Of a DNA stretch of 33,885 nucleotides, positions 1 through 8,231 are shown one piece after another. The translations under genes were made by a program, and so were the position numbers. Every line of letters begins with the position of its first letter. Position 1 is the stretch's first letter. The stretch spans positions 1 through 33,885 of the IMG/VR virus record IMGVR_UViG_3300028837_001414; one strand, given 5' to 3'. This stretch comes from a virus. The notes beneath the pieces were generated by a model, which ran no database searches, was not told the DNA's origin, and saw nothing but the letters and a program-made list of their open reading frames with translations.

Positions 1-369
1 CCCGTACTCCGCCGCGGTCGCCAAAAGCTCCGCTTTGGTCATGGCATCGAGATCGGGGCCTTCGGCCTCATCGTCGGCGCCATCGTCCCCCTCATCGCCA
101 CCATCGGCCGCTTCGGGCTCAGGGGCGGGCTCAGGGGCCGGCTCTGGTTCAACGGCCGCTGGTTCAGGCTCCGGTTCCGGCGCCGGCTCAGGGGCCGCTG
201 GGGCCACGGAACGACCCGACTTGGGCTTAGTCCAGCCCGGAGTAGTCAGAAGGAACTCCGCGTCTTTGCCCGGTACATCGAACACGCCATCGGCATCCCC
301 TGTCACAGTCCCCGTACCGTACTTGAGGCCCAGCTCCATGCCGGCCAGACTTGGATTCTTGATCTTCAT
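1..369 (-). CDS. Partial gene: Pro/Glu/Ala-rich protein with a HeH/SAP-like end
   Basis: The ATG is at 369-367 and the frame stays open for 123 codons to the window edge, so the C-terminus is missing. A good ribosome site (AAAAAGGACA) precedes the ATG. The N-terminal ~65 residues look folded (KNPSLAGMELGLKYGTG). Residues ~68-100 form a low-complexity linker of AxPEPxPEP repeats followed by an acidic run. The last visible residues (LDAMTKAELLATAAEYG) match the start of HeH/SAP-like helical domains found at the ends of many small phage head or tail proteins. It lies directly downstream of the major capsid gene, across a terminator-like hairpin, so a minor head protein or head-tail connector accessory is likely. 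That role is inferred from position. The plus-strand reading of the same stretch is a shadow of this repetitive gene. Confidence 0.75.
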   Translation of the reverse strand, partial: MKIKNPSLAGMELGLKYGTGTVTGDADGVFDVPGKDAEFLLTTPGWTKPKSGRSVAPAAPEPAPEPEPEPAAVEPEPAPEPAPEPEAADGGDEGDDGADDEAEGPDLDAMTKAELLATAAEYG

Positions 370-390
370 TGTCCTTTTTCCCTCCGAAAA

Positions 391-425
391 GTAGAAAGGG
401 CGAGCGAACTAATGCCCGCTCGCCC
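391..425 (-). terminator. Terminator-like hairpin after the capsid gene
   Basis: A 9-bp perfect inverted repeat (GGGCGAGCG at 398-406, CGCTCGCCC at 417-425) surrounds a 10-nt loop. Read on the minus strand it is followed by TTTCTACTTTT. It lies between the capsid stop codon and the next start. The T tract is interrupted, so it may only partly terminate and serve to keep capsid mRNA more abundant than downstream message. Confidence 0.6.
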
Positions 426-458
426 CGTTCTACCAGCTTTCGCTATGGGCTTCCTCCC

Positions 459-1868
459 TTAGAGGCTGCCCGCTTCGCGACCGATGTTCTTGACCACGAT
501 GTTCTTGGCGGGCGTGTACAACTTTATCGCACCATAGACTACCTGAGCCCACCTGATGCTCGTGTCGATGGTTGCGAGGGGAATCCGGGTCATTGGCAAG
601 AGCTGAGCCCATGACATTGACCGCTGATTCTGCTGCAAAACGAAGCCCTTGGTGGTCCCCGGAATGTCGCCGTTGCTGTCCGTAATGACCTGCGTTGCGC
701 CAGTGCGCGCGACGCGTGTCATGAGCTGAGCGGTGCCCGCTGCGCCGCCGACCGTGGAACGGTACAGCTCGTAGAAGGTCGTGCCCTGCCCACCGTCTGC
801 CACCGTGAAGGTGACGTTCTCGCCCGCAGCTACCGTGACCCCGGCCGTGGTGACCGGAGTGCTGACGCCGTAGCGGTTGCCCGCCATGACTTGGTAGATG
901 TACACGCCCGCGTCAGCCAGGATGAACTGGCTGCCCGTGCCGGCCGCTGCCGGTGCCACGGTGATCGTGGGAGTGAGCGGTCGCTTCGAAGCGTCGCCCA
1001 AGCCGTTTGCAAGCGGCGTCTGGGAGTCTTCAAAGAACACGTGGTCGTGCAAGTTGATCTTGCCGTGCTGGCCCTGGAAGGCCGTGACGGAAGCGCCGAG
1101 CACACCGGGTGCCGGTGCAATGGCGAATCGTTGCCGCTCGTAGACCTGCTTCGCGAGATCCGAGAATGCCCCGGCGCTAAAGTAGGCATCGGTCGCCATC
1201 CCGTAGTTTTCGCGAATCTGCAACAGCATGTCGTTCATCGCGTTTTCAGTGAGCGCAGCGCCACGAAGGTCGACCACGTTATCCGGCGCCGCATCCGAGA
1301 TCAGCTTTTCGAGACCGTCGAGCTGTTCGGGGATGAGCGAGGAGTTGCCGAAGAACAGGGAGTTTTCCAGATTCTTCAACAAATCCATGGTCTTGTTCAT
1401 GGTTTCGAGCGCGATCACGTTGCCGTGCGCGGCTCGAATGGTGTTGGCTACGTGCGTGACGCGGCCGACAACGCCCAAGAATTTCGTGAGAACCGTCACG
1501 CGTTCGTACGTGCTGTCCTCTTCCTCGGGAAGAGCGCCTTCACTCATCCAACCCATGTTGAAGCGACGGCTGCCTGAGCGGCTGTAGCTTACAAGTCGGT
1601 TGAACTCCTCCACTGTGTTCTGTGCACTCACCTTGGAAATGCTACGAAACAGCTTGATTTCTGACATTTCGAACGTCAGATTTTTGAGTTGTGATTCGAG
1701 ACTTTCCGTCCTCAACGGAAAACCGACACCGGGCGCAACGCCTGGGTCGTTCACGTCACTGCCGGCCGTAAGGGCCTTGCGCAGCTCAGCTAGCTCGTCG
1801 GGCGACGATGTGCCCCAACCGCCGTAATCGCGGTAGTCACGCGCCGAAACAAATGATCCTACACTCAT
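459..1868 (-). CDS. Major capsid protein, SPO1/K/A511-like HK97 fold
   Basis: This 469-residue protein forms the icosahedral shell. Recognition rests on blocks shared with capsid proteins of SPO1-, K- and A511-type phages: NTVEEFNRL near residue 86, LTENAMNDMLLQIRENYGMA followed by TDAYF in the middle, and LLPMTRIPLATIDTSI then YGAIKL near the end. Residues ~295-400 form a Gly/Thr/Val-rich beta insertion (GVYIYQV...FYELYRS) resembling an Ig/fibronectin-like surface domain, as in those relatives. The first ~31 residues look like a removable propeptide ending L29-R-K31|A32-LTAG. The motif DPGVAPGVGFPLRTESLE that follows is nearly repeated in the prohead protease. The start is supported by AAAGGA 8 nt upstream of ATG; the stop is TAA. 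It follows the scaffold gene by 31 nt in the late operon. Confidence 0.93.
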   Translation of the reverse strand: MSVGSFVSARDYRDYGGWGTSSPDELAELRKALTAGSDVNDPGVAPGVGFPLRTESLESQLKNLTFEMSEIKLFRSISKVSAQNTVEEFNRLVSYSRSGSRRFNMGWMSEGALPEEEDSTYERVTVLTKFLGVVGRVTHVANTIRAAHGNVIALETMNKTMDLLKNLENSLFFGNSSLIPEQLDGLEKLISDAAPDNVVDLRGAALTENAMNDMLLQIRENYGMATDAYFSAGAFSDLAKQVYERQRFAIAPAPGVLGASVTAFQGQHGKINLHDHVFFEDSQTPLANGLGDASKRPLTPTITVAPAAAGTGSQFILADAGVYIYQVMAGNRYGVSTPVTTAGVTVAAGENVTFTVADGGQGTTFYELYRSTVGGAAGTAQLMTRVARTGATQVITDSNGDIPGTTKGFVLQQNQRSMSWAQLLPMTRIPLATIDTSIRWAQVVYGAIKLYTPAKNIVVKNIGREAGSL

Positions 1869-1899
1869 CTTGTTTTTCCTTTGTTCTTTCTAGGCGCGT

Positions 1900-2826
1900 T
1901 TAGGCGTACTGCCGAGCCGCGTCCGCCTCATTTGGATGGGTCTGGAGGAAGTTGTGAACGGCGCCGACTGTCTTCTGGTCGATGACGTTGCCCCCCTCGA
2001 ACAGCCCGACCAATTCGGACGTTCGGTGGCCATTGATCTCGTGCATGCCTTTTTCAAGGTTCATGTACGTGAGGGTCGAAAGGATCTCGCTCTTGCGAAG
2101 CTCCTTACCACCCTGGCCAAGCTCACCGGGCAGTGCCTTGTGAAGCGGCTGCGCCCCGGAAAGCTGGGTAGCTCCCTTTGGTGCGGCCGGTGTGCGCTCC
2201 ACGATGTTCAGGCGCTCTCCGAGAACCTGAATGACGTTGCTCTGGCTCTTGAGCAATCCACCGATCTGGTGAAGTGCCGCGGCGAGCTTCTGGTTCACAT
2301 GAGACTGCTGGCCTTCGAAGGCTCCCGCGCTCTTGCGAATCGCATCGAGCTGATCTGCCGTGCGGGCAGTCAGCGCCTCTAGGAACGGCGACACATCGAT
2401 GGTGTCGGAGAGATCAGGATCTTCCCGGTACACATCCATGCTCTTCTGGAAAGCGTGCGCCTCAGACTTGTCGAAGGGATTTTCCTTCTTGTCCTTGTCG
2501 TCACCCTCTTCGTCGCCCTCTTCCTCTTCCTCTTCCTCATCGTCGCTCATGAAAGCGGCGAAAGCGTTGATCGTTCCGGCAGGAATGCCCGCGGCGCTCA
2601 TCTTGGCGATCATGAGATCGTCAAGCCCGCCTACGTCACCACCACCGGCCGTTGCGCCTGAGCTTGCACCACGCTCGTCCACACGGCCGCCGGTCTCCAC
2701 CGATGTGCCGCCGTACGCTTTGGTCAAGCTCGTGGCGTCCGCAGCCTTTAGAAGCTCATCGAGAGCGTTCCCAAGACCGTCGTCAGTCACTTGCGGCTCC
2801 GCTGGAGCCTGGTTCTCATCCGGCAT
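1900..2826 (-). CDS. Scaffold-like capsid assembly protein
   Basis: The protein has about 308 residues. I chose ATG 2826 because GGAGG lies 9 nt upstream; the in-frame GTG at 2832 is only 3 nt from that site. It is highly charged, with an acidic run of about nine Glu residues near 100-107, and its second half is predicted to be largely helical. Position between protease and capsid gene is the classical place for a scaffold. It carries nine [L/I/F]xK[A/S/G] tetrapeptides (for example LLKA, LTKA, IRKS, LLKS, LHKA, LRKS), far more than expected by chance. This fits a scaffold chopped into peptides by the maturation protease before DNA packaging. No sequence family was recognised, so the function rests on context and composition. 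It overlaps the protease gene by 11 nt. Confidence 0.7.
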   Translation of the reverse strand: MPDENQAPAEPQVTDDGLGNALDELLKAADATSLTKAYGGTSVETGGRVDERGASSGATAGGGDVGGLDDLMIAKMSAAGIPAGTINAFAAFMSDDEEEEEEEGDEEGDDKDKKENPFDKSEAHAFQKSMDVYREDPDLSDTIDVSPFLEALTARTADQLDAIRKSAGAFEGQQSHVNQKLAAALHQIGGLLKSQSNVIQVLGERLNIVERTPAAPKGATQLSGAQPLHKALPGELGQGGKELRKSEILSTLTYMNLEKGMHEINGHRTSELVGLFEGGNVIDQKTVGAVHNFLQTHPNEADAARQYA

Positions 2827-3556
2827 GTTCACTATCCTCCGTTTCGGCGTGCCACTTCATCGCGTACGCCACGATTTTCTCTGCTAGCGCGCCGTCCAGG
2901 TTTGGCCGGATTGCGCGGAGTTTTTCGATCGCCTCAGTCGCTTTGTAGAGGCGCTTTTTCTTTTTCTTTTTCTTGCCGCCTTCGAGCGATTCATCGCGAA
3001 GCGGGAAGCCTTCACCGGGTGCAGTGCCGGGGTCGCTCACGGCGTTGCCGGCGCTCAGCGACTTGGCGAGCACATCGAGCCCGGTGTTCGTGTTCACGGG
3101 GCAGCGCGTGATCGCGACCTCGCGCACGGTCGCCTTGCGCACGACCTTGGGGTTCACGGAGTCGCGCTCTTCGATCTGCCCTTCGACGCTAAACCCGAGT
3201 CGGCGGTCGCTCTTTTGAAGCGCCTGCGCGATGTTCCAAAGGTTGTCAGAGCGTTGGTGGCCTTTGAGCAGGTAGCCTTCGACGTACCAACCTTGCTCCC
3301 CATCGGGCAGCTCCCGAAGCTCGCAAAGGTCGGGATACCCGACTAGGGCCTCAGTGCTGTGATCGTGGTTGTCATTGAACCAGCCACCCTTCAAAAACGG
3401 GCTGAAATCGAGCCCCTTCTGGATCAGGCGCTCGCCTTGGCGGTCGACTTCGCCAGTCGACACGATGCCCCCGATGCGGCGCTCTTTGGAGGGATCGACT
3501 CCCGCCTTTTCAAAGCACTCAACTTGAACATCGAACTTGAATGGTGTTGCCGTCAA
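2816..3556 (-). CDS. Prohead maturation protease
   Basis: A 246-residue serine protease of the herpesvirus-assemblin/HK97 prohead type, expected to act inside the procapsid. The core covers residues ~1-165: RRIGGIVSTGEVDRQGE at the start, the likely catalytic His in WFNDNHDHS (H64 or H66), and the likely Ser in RRLGFSVEG (S123), followed by the family-typical VREVAITRCPVN strand. After core residue K165 comes SLSAG and then DPGTAPGEGFPLRDESLE, almost identical to the capsid protein just behind its own LRK|A site. A run of seven lysines and a helical tail follow. The start is a TTG with GGGGGG just upstream; no ATG or GTG fits as well. It begins 18 nt after a strong terminator, so it may have its own promoter or depend on read-through. 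Confidence 0.85.
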   Translation of the reverse strand: MTATPFKFDVQVECFEKAGVDPSKERRIGGIVSTGEVDRQGERLIQKGLDFSPFLKGGWFNDNHDHSTEALVGYPDLCELRELPDGEQGWYVEGYLLKGHQRSDNLWNIAQALQKSDRRLGFSVEGQIEERDSVNPKVVRKATVREVAITRCPVNTNTGLDVLAKSLSAGNAVSDPGTAPGEGFPLRDESLEGGKKKKKKKRLYKATEAIEKLRAIRPNLDGALAEKIVAYAMKWHAETEDSEHAG

Positions 3557-3573
3557 TGTCGCCCCCCGAACGC

Positions 3574-3609
3574 AAAAAAGGCGGCCAACCGTCGATGGTT
3601 GAACCGCCT
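3574..3609 (-). terminator. Rho-independent terminator inside the late operon
   Basis: On the minus strand AGGCGG pairs with CCGCCT and CAACC with GGTTG (separated by AA opposite C), with a 6-nt loop, and TTTTTT follows directly (plus-strand A-run 3574-3579). It separates the portal/MuF/zinc-protein block from the protease/scaffold/capsid block. Confidence 0.85.
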
Positions 3610-3674
3610 CTAATGGCCACGCCCCCGCGTGACCTAGGCCCTGGTGATGATCTGACAGTATCCCCTAGGGCGTG

Positions 3675-3908
3675 TCAACTCTTGGGGACGGTGAAAACGG
3701 CCTTTCGCAGCTCGATCTTCGCCCTAGCGAGGATAACCGCGCGCTTGCACGAGCCGCAGTTGATCTCCACGTCGCCGCTCTTGTGCAAAACCACGATCGA
3801 CGTTTTCGCTTTGTAGCGTGCGCCGGAACTACTCTTGCGGAATATGGGACGATCACAGTGCGGGCAGTGCAAGTGCTTGTCGCCGTTCATTATCCCTTGT
3901 TCAGTCAT
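3675..3908 (-). CDS. Small zinc-ribbon protein (Com-like)
   Basis: The 77-residue protein has two Cys pairs, CPHC (residues 15-18) and CGSC (51-54), the usual spacing of a zinc ribbon. The segment HKSGDVEINCGSCKR resembles small phage Com-type proteins; Mu Com regulates translation of mom. No mom homologue is visible here, so a regulatory role is not shown. It overlaps the MuF gene by ATGA. A second possible start lies at M7 in GGGATAATG. The C-terminus IELRKAVFTVPKS ends with the LRK|A motif and resembles the end of the 1296-aa protein (LRKAAFTVPKRR), which suggests that this protein is also packaged and trimmed. Confidence 0.75.
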   Translation of the reverse strand: MTEQGIMNGDKHLHCPHCDRPIFRKSSSGARYKAKTSIVVLHKSGDVEINCGSCKRAVILARAKIELRKAVFTVPKS

Positions 3909-5680
3909 GCCCAGATTTTTCGATACGCTTTGTGCACGAATGCGAACTGCCGTGGCCAGCGAAGCATAAGCCGCTGGCGATGGTACAGATAGAGCATCGT
4001 GACTTCGGCGGCATTCTCGATGGGCTCGCGTAGCGCGTAGTCGCTCACGTAGCCCTCATCCTTGCTGATCGTGTCGAGCGACGCATGCCATGCCTTGACC
4101 GCTGCGATGCTGCCGAGTTGCCGGATGAGGTAGACGTTTAGCGAGTGTCCGATCTCATGCGGGAGCACGCGCGCGATGCGCTCCGCGGGAAGCGTTTGCG
4201 AGATACGGATCTCGTTGCCGCTCCAATACGCGTAGTCGTGTTCATCGAGCGGGTTCTGCACCCGCGGGATATCCGTAGTAACAAACGTGATACCCACGTC
4301 TTTGTCAAAGATTTCGGGGGGTGTCTTGTCGATCACCTTCTGGATCTCATCCATCATGGTGGGGTCGCCGACACGCACGCTGATCCCCTTTTCGGGCCGG
4401 CTATCCCCGTAGCTCAGCACGGGCGCATCGGGTGTCGGCTTCGGGAGCGCCTTGCGCAGATCCCAATTCAGCCAGTCGCTTCGCAGCAATGACTCCGGCA
4501 CCATCTCGCCCGTTTCGTCGAAAGCCCAGCCTTCGGGCACGTGGATGATATCGCAGCCACACCACGGATGGACGGGGCCGACCGTGGCCTTCCAATCGCG
4601 TGCCTTGCGGCCGACGTTGCTCCCGTTCTCGACCAGCTCACTCATCTTGAAGATCCGCAGTTGGCCCGTGGGCAGCTTGTGCAGCCTCATGCAATGCGGG
4701 CACGCGTCCGGGTTTGGCATCTTGGCGACCCGGATATCTTCGGGATCGCCGTAGCGTGAGGCGAGCCCCTGGACGATGCCCTCTTGCATGGCCTTCTGCT
4801 TCTCAGTGGCCGCGATGCGCTTGAAGTCGCGAGACCAATCCCCGGTCTTGTCGCCCAAGTCGCTCGCGAGCTGGCGCCACGTTTGCTGGCGCTGAATGTT
4901 CTCCGCGGTGGAGTCTCGGATCACGCCTTCGTAGCGCCGCCGCAGATCCTTGTCGGCCTCGATGGCGATGGTCGAAAAGTCGTCCGATATCTTGTTCCCG
5001 AGCCCCTTGATCTCCGTGGCCGCGGAGTGCTTGGCCCATTCGACCGCGTGCTTCTCGTTCGGCCCTATCGGGATCTTCGGGGCGAAGTCACTCACGAATT
5101 GCTTGTAGGTGAGCCCGTGGCGCCGCTTTTTCTCTTCGTAGGACCGCGACGCGCTCAGGACGTGCCCATAGCGGTAGGCGTCTTCGATGGCGTCCATGGC
5201 CGCTGGGGGCATCTCTGAGGCCGTGGGGACGAATGTATGCCGTAGGTCTTCGGGGAGTATCCCCGCGTCGATTAGGCGCTCTACAGAGCCCGGCGGTAGG
5301 GTCTCCGGGCCGATGGTCCCGGCGATGAACGCTTGGTGGTAGTCTTCGACGATCTGAGTCAGCTCATACAGCTCCCCCGGCGTGATCAACGGCTTCGGGG
5401 TGTCGGCCTTGGTGAGCTTCACCTTGATCGTCTCTTCGATGTAGTGCCGCATCTCAGACACCATCTTGTCGAGCTGCTTATCGTAGGCGCGTTCGAAGCG
5501 GCCCACGCTCGTGAGCATCGCCTTGTAGCGGCGGAACGTGCCCTTGCCGTAGCGCGGAACGGGCTCCGCTTTGACCAGAAGTCCGTTTCCGACCACCGCT
5601 TGGGCGATCTCGATAGGATCTAGGTCTGCGGGCGCGTCGACTCGAATCTTGGCTTTCGCCGCCACGTCGCCCCCCTGCAT
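3905..5680 (-). CDS. MuF-type head protein fused to a zincin metallopeptidase
   Basis: The 591-residue protein starts at an ATG in TAATG, sharing bases with the previous stop. Residues ~90-400 are the MuF (phage Mu gpF / SPP1 gp7) region, ending in the typical cysteine signature CPHC (~331) and HPWCGCDI (~373). MuF proteins bind the portal and are carried into the capsid. A linker with DLRK|ALPKPTPDAP follows, then a separate C-terminal domain with HEIGH near residue 506 and a conserved REPIENAAEV about 45 residues later, the layout of a zinc metallopeptidase. LVK|A (37) and LTK|A (~90) sit in the N-terminal arm. MuF proteins with C-terminal toxin or enzyme domains are a known arrangement; the substrate here is unknown. 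It lies two genes downstream of the portal, as expected. Confidence 0.85.
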   Translation of the reverse strand: MQGGDVAAKAKIRVDAPADLDPIEIAQAVVGNGLLVKAEPVPRYGKGTFRRYKAMLTSVGRFERAYDKQLDKMVSEMRHYIEETIKVKLTKADTPKPLITPGELYELTQIVEDYHQAFIAGTIGPETLPPGSVERLIDAGILPEDLRHTFVPTASEMPPAAMDAIEDAYRYGHVLSASRSYEEKKRRHGLTYKQFVSDFAPKIPIGPNEKHAVEWAKHSAATEIKGLGNKISDDFSTIAIEADKDLRRRYEGVIRDSTAENIQRQQTWRQLASDLGDKTGDWSRDFKRIAATEKQKAMQEGIVQGLASRYGDPEDIRVAKMPNPDACPHCMRLHKLPTGQLRIFKMSELVENGSNVGRKARDWKATVGPVHPWCGCDIIHVPEGWAFDETGEMVPESLLRSDWLNWDLRKALPKPTPDAPVLSYGDSRPEKGISVRVGDPTMMDEIQKVIDKTPPEIFDKDVGITFVTTDIPRVQNPLDEHDYAYWSGNEIRISQTLPAERIARVLPHEIGHSLNVYLIRQLGSIAAVKAWHASLDTISKDEGYVSDYALREPIENAAEVTMLYLYHRQRLMLRWPRQFAFVHKAYRKIWA

Positions 5681-6435
5681 TACGGTGTCGTGACCAGATC
5701 CCCGGCGACCATGACGCGTACGCGCGCATTGCTCGTGAGCGACGTATTGCTGATCGATACCGAACTTGTGTTGACCGTGGCGAGCAAGTAGGCGAGCACG
5801 CCATCCGCTGCGCTCGCGCCCGAAGGATCGGCGGGTCGCTGGACCTGCATCGCGCTCGCGCCCGGAGTGCTGTTGATCCCGTTGGTAATCCCGATGGAAT
5901 GTCCCAAAATGGCCAGTGCGGTGCCGCTCTGAATGTCGATTTCCGACCCGGTGCCGGTCGTGGTGCTCGCGAGCCGCAGCTCGCCGCCGTTATCCGACGC
6001 AACGGGCGCTTGGCCGTTCAACGCAAGGCACGAGTTGATGCGGTTGACGACCTGAGCGAGCGACTGATCGGCCGCATCGAAGCTGCACGAGACCAGCCCA
6101 CCGTTGTCCACATCGAGATTCAGGGTCTCGCCGCCGGCAAAGCCGGTCGGGTAGGTGCCCCCGGAGCCGTCCACGATTGCAGCCGTGGCGAGCGCACCCC
6201 CGAAGGTCACTTCGATCTCTAGGTCGCTTTCAACGTAGATGAGCCGGGCTTGGGTCACGTCGCCCATGTCGATCGCGAGGTTCGTAGTGCCCGACTCGAT
6301 CGTGAGCACTTGGGAGATCGCGTGGTCGAGCGTGTCTAACAGCTCCGTGAAGCTCCGCTCGAAAAGGCAGTCGTCCAGCGAGTTATTGAGACCCACTTCG
6401 AGCGATAGCACTGTGTTGGTTCGTACCCCCATCAT
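5680..6435 (-). CDS. Lysine-free beta-rich virion protein
   Basis: A 251-residue protein between portal and MuF. It contains no lysine at all, unlike every neighbour. The middle and C-terminal parts (VVNRINSCLALNG, SDNGGELRLASTTTGTGSEI) have the Gly/Thr/Ser-rich strand-turn pattern seen in many phage structural proteins, including sheath, baseplate and fibre domains. Its first ~60 residues are helical and start with two Met codons. It is joined by ATGA to the portal and by TAATG to MuF, so it is part of the head operon. No specific family was recognised. A decoration, connector or head-fibre role is possible. The absence of lysine means that it has no candidate LxK protease sites. Confidence 0.6.
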   Translation of the reverse strand: MMGVRTNTVLSLEVGLNNSLDDCLFERSFTELLDTLDHAISQVLTIESGTTNLAIDMGDVTQARLIYVESDLEIEVTFGGALATAAIVDGSGGTYPTGFAGGETLNLDVDNGGLVSCSFDAADQSLAQVVNRINSCLALNGQAPVASDNGGELRLASTTTGTGSEIDIQSGTALAILGHSIGITNGINSTPGASAMQVQRPADPSGASAADGVLAYLLATVNTSSVSISNTSLTSNARVRVMVAGDLVTTP

Positions 6436-8231
6436 TCCCCCACGATCTCTACATCGATGATCTGGCGATCATTGTGCACTCTTTGGCTCTTCCGCAACAC
6501 TTCGACGGTACGGATGGCCGACTCAGAAGCCGCTAGGGCTTCCTTCTGGGATGCCTTGCCGCCCTTGACCCCCGAAGGTAGGTCTTTGCCCGAAGCCGAC
6601 TCTTTGCCGCCCCCCTTGGCGCCTGGGGGGCCTTGCTGCTTCCCCTTGTCGTCGCCCTTGTCTTTGTCCTTGTCGGAACCGCCGAACCAGTCGGGAAGGC
6701 CACCGGAGTCGCCATCGCCGTCCCCGTCGCCTTCCTCGCCGAAGCCGCCTTCCTCGCCGCCCTCATCCATGCCGGTCTTGCCCTGGACCCATTGCAGGAA
6801 CGTCGGGTCGAGAATGATCTCCCCAAGCCCATCGGGCAGCGGATCTTGATCCATCTCAGCGCGGATTTCGTCGACCGTCTTGACCTTGGTGACTTCAAGC
6901 ATCCGAGCCTCACGCTCTTTGTCTTCGGCCTTGGCATCGAAGCCGGTGAACTCGAATTCAAAGTCGGGCTCTAGCTCCCACACGATATGCTGATTGATCG
7001 TGTCTTCGATGTGCTCGATGAGCGGCCGGAGCCCCTTATCCTTCGACTCTTGCACTTCGGCCTGGTTCGGCCGGGATTCGAAGAGCGATGAGCCGCCGCC
7101 GCCGGAGCCGTAGATGAACCCGATCTCTAGGGGGTCGATCCCGTAGACCGAACAGATCGACTTGGTTAGGAAGTCGAGCCACTGGCCAAACTCCATTTCG
7201 CGGTTCGTCGAATGGAGCGAGACCCATTGCAGGTCTTCCGCATTCAGAATCGGGGTCTTCCAACTGTTCTGGACGCCCGTCACCATCGAGTACCACATGC
7301 GTCGGAACGCGCGGAGCTGGCGGTCTGGAATGGCGCCCTTGACGTTGATCACGCCCTTGATTGCGGAGCCCTGAGAGAAAAATTTGGTATTGTATTCGAA
7401 GCCATAGAGCCAGCTCGTGATCATGCGGATGAGCTGTTCAATGGGCGAAAACCCGAAGCCATTCACGCGCAAGTCGCTTCGCGGGTTCATGACGCTCCAC
7501 GCCATATCGTCAGGGCCGAACTCAGCGATCACGGAGTCTTCGTAGACCTGGACGTAAGCGACCCGGTTGCGGCGCTCTTCTGGGTCCATGTGCTCCACGT
7601 CCGCGACTGCGGGACGGATAGTCTCCGTGGGCAGCGCGATGAAACGGCTAATCCGACCTTTGCGGTCGCGGATCTTCTCGATGCAGATTTGGTCGTAGGT
7701 GAGGCAGTCCCGCACGATCTTCTTTAGGAAGCTGCGGAACGAGTCGCGATCGTACGCCTTCTCATCGGGGAGCATGTACCCGGTGGTTTCGATCATGCGC
7801 TCTAGCTCAGTCGCCTTCGTTTGCTGCGCTTTCGTCATGACCTTGGTTTTGTCGCGACGGTCCCGAAGGATAATGCGGTAGCCCCGGTCGTAGTCGCCTT
7901 GCTGCGGCACGGCGAACTGGCTGAGCTGGTTCACGCGGGTCTGGATAATGGCCGCGATCACCGTGTTCGATATGCTCATTTGGCGGAGCGTATCGTACGT
8001 GAGAATGCTGGGACGTTGCCGCCAGCCGCCCCAATCCATGACGCTGTAGGGATCATGAAAGAGACCACGGGGCTTCTCTTCCGTGGGCTGCGCGAGCCCG
8101 CCCTTCATGAGTGCATCCTGCATCTCATCGAACGGCACATCGTCGCCAAGGTCATCGGCCTTGCGCAATGACTGCATGGCGCCGTCAAGAGCGCCCGTCC
8201 CCGCCGTTCGGATATCGTCTAGGAGCCCCAT
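6432..8231 (-). CDS. Portal protein
   Basis: A 599-residue portal, the twelve-subunit ring through which DNA enters and leaves the head. Supporting segments are MDWGGWRQRPSILTYDTLRQ, ISNTVIAAIIQTRVNQLSQF, YDQICIEKIRDRKGRISRF, WKTPILNAEDLQWVSLHS and IYGSGGGGSSLFESRPNQ, all typical of phage portals. The C-terminal ~100 residues are a low-complexity Gly/Asp/Lys-rich tail. Near the N-terminus SLRK24|A and LMK43|G follow an amphipathic helix, and LRK|S lies about 15 residues from the end, so both ends may be trimmed. The start ATG lies in TAATG overlapping the previous stop; the stop overlaps the next gene by ATGA. Confidence 0.9.
   Translation of the reverse strand: MGLLDDIRTAGTGALDGAMQSLRKADDLGDDVPFDEMQDALMKGGLAQPTEEKPRGLFHDPYSVMDWGGWRQRPSILTYDTLRQMSISNTVIAAIIQTRVNQLSQFAVPQQGDYDRGYRIILRDRRDKTKVMTKAQQTKATELERMIETTGYMLPDEKAYDRDSFRSFLKKIVRDCLTYDQICIEKIRDRKGRISRFIALPTETIRPAVADVEHMDPEERRNRVAYVQVYEDSVIAEFGPDDMAWSVMNPRSDLRVNGFGFSPIEQLIRMITSWLYGFEYNTKFFSQGSAIKGVINVKGAIPDRQLRAFRRMWYSMVTGVQNSWKTPILNAEDLQWVSLHSTNREMEFGQWLDFLTKSICSVYGIDPLEIGFIYGSGGGGSSLFESRPNQAEVQESKDKGLRPLIEHIEDTINQHIVWELEPDFEFEFTGFDAKAEDKEREARMLEVTKVKTVDEIRAEMDQDPLPDGLGEIILDPTFLQWVQGKTGMDEGGEEGGFGEEGDGDGDGDSGGLPDWFGGSDKDKDKGDDKGKQQGPPGAKGGGKESASGKDLPSGVKGGKASQKEALAASESAIRTVEVLRKSQRVHNDRQIIDVEIVGE

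Noticed and set aside
35-394. Plus-strand Ser/Gly/Ala-rich frame of 119 codons
   Set aside because: It is the reverse reading of the Pro/Glu/Ala repeat in the minus-strand gene, which has a good ribosome site and a HeH-like end.
891-1577. Plus-strand frame of 228 codons opposite the major capsid gene
   Set aside because: Shadow of the capsid protein, whose identity is secure.
2945-2975. Lysine run (AAG/AAA repeats) in the protease as a slippage or frameshift site
   Set aside because: The frame continues sensibly on both sides and the run is encoded by mixed codons; no alternative product is indicated.
3675-3908. Direct assignment of the zinc-ribbon protein as Mu Com
   Set aside because: Only two Cys pairs and small size are shared; no mom-like gene is visible, so the name would overstate the evidence.
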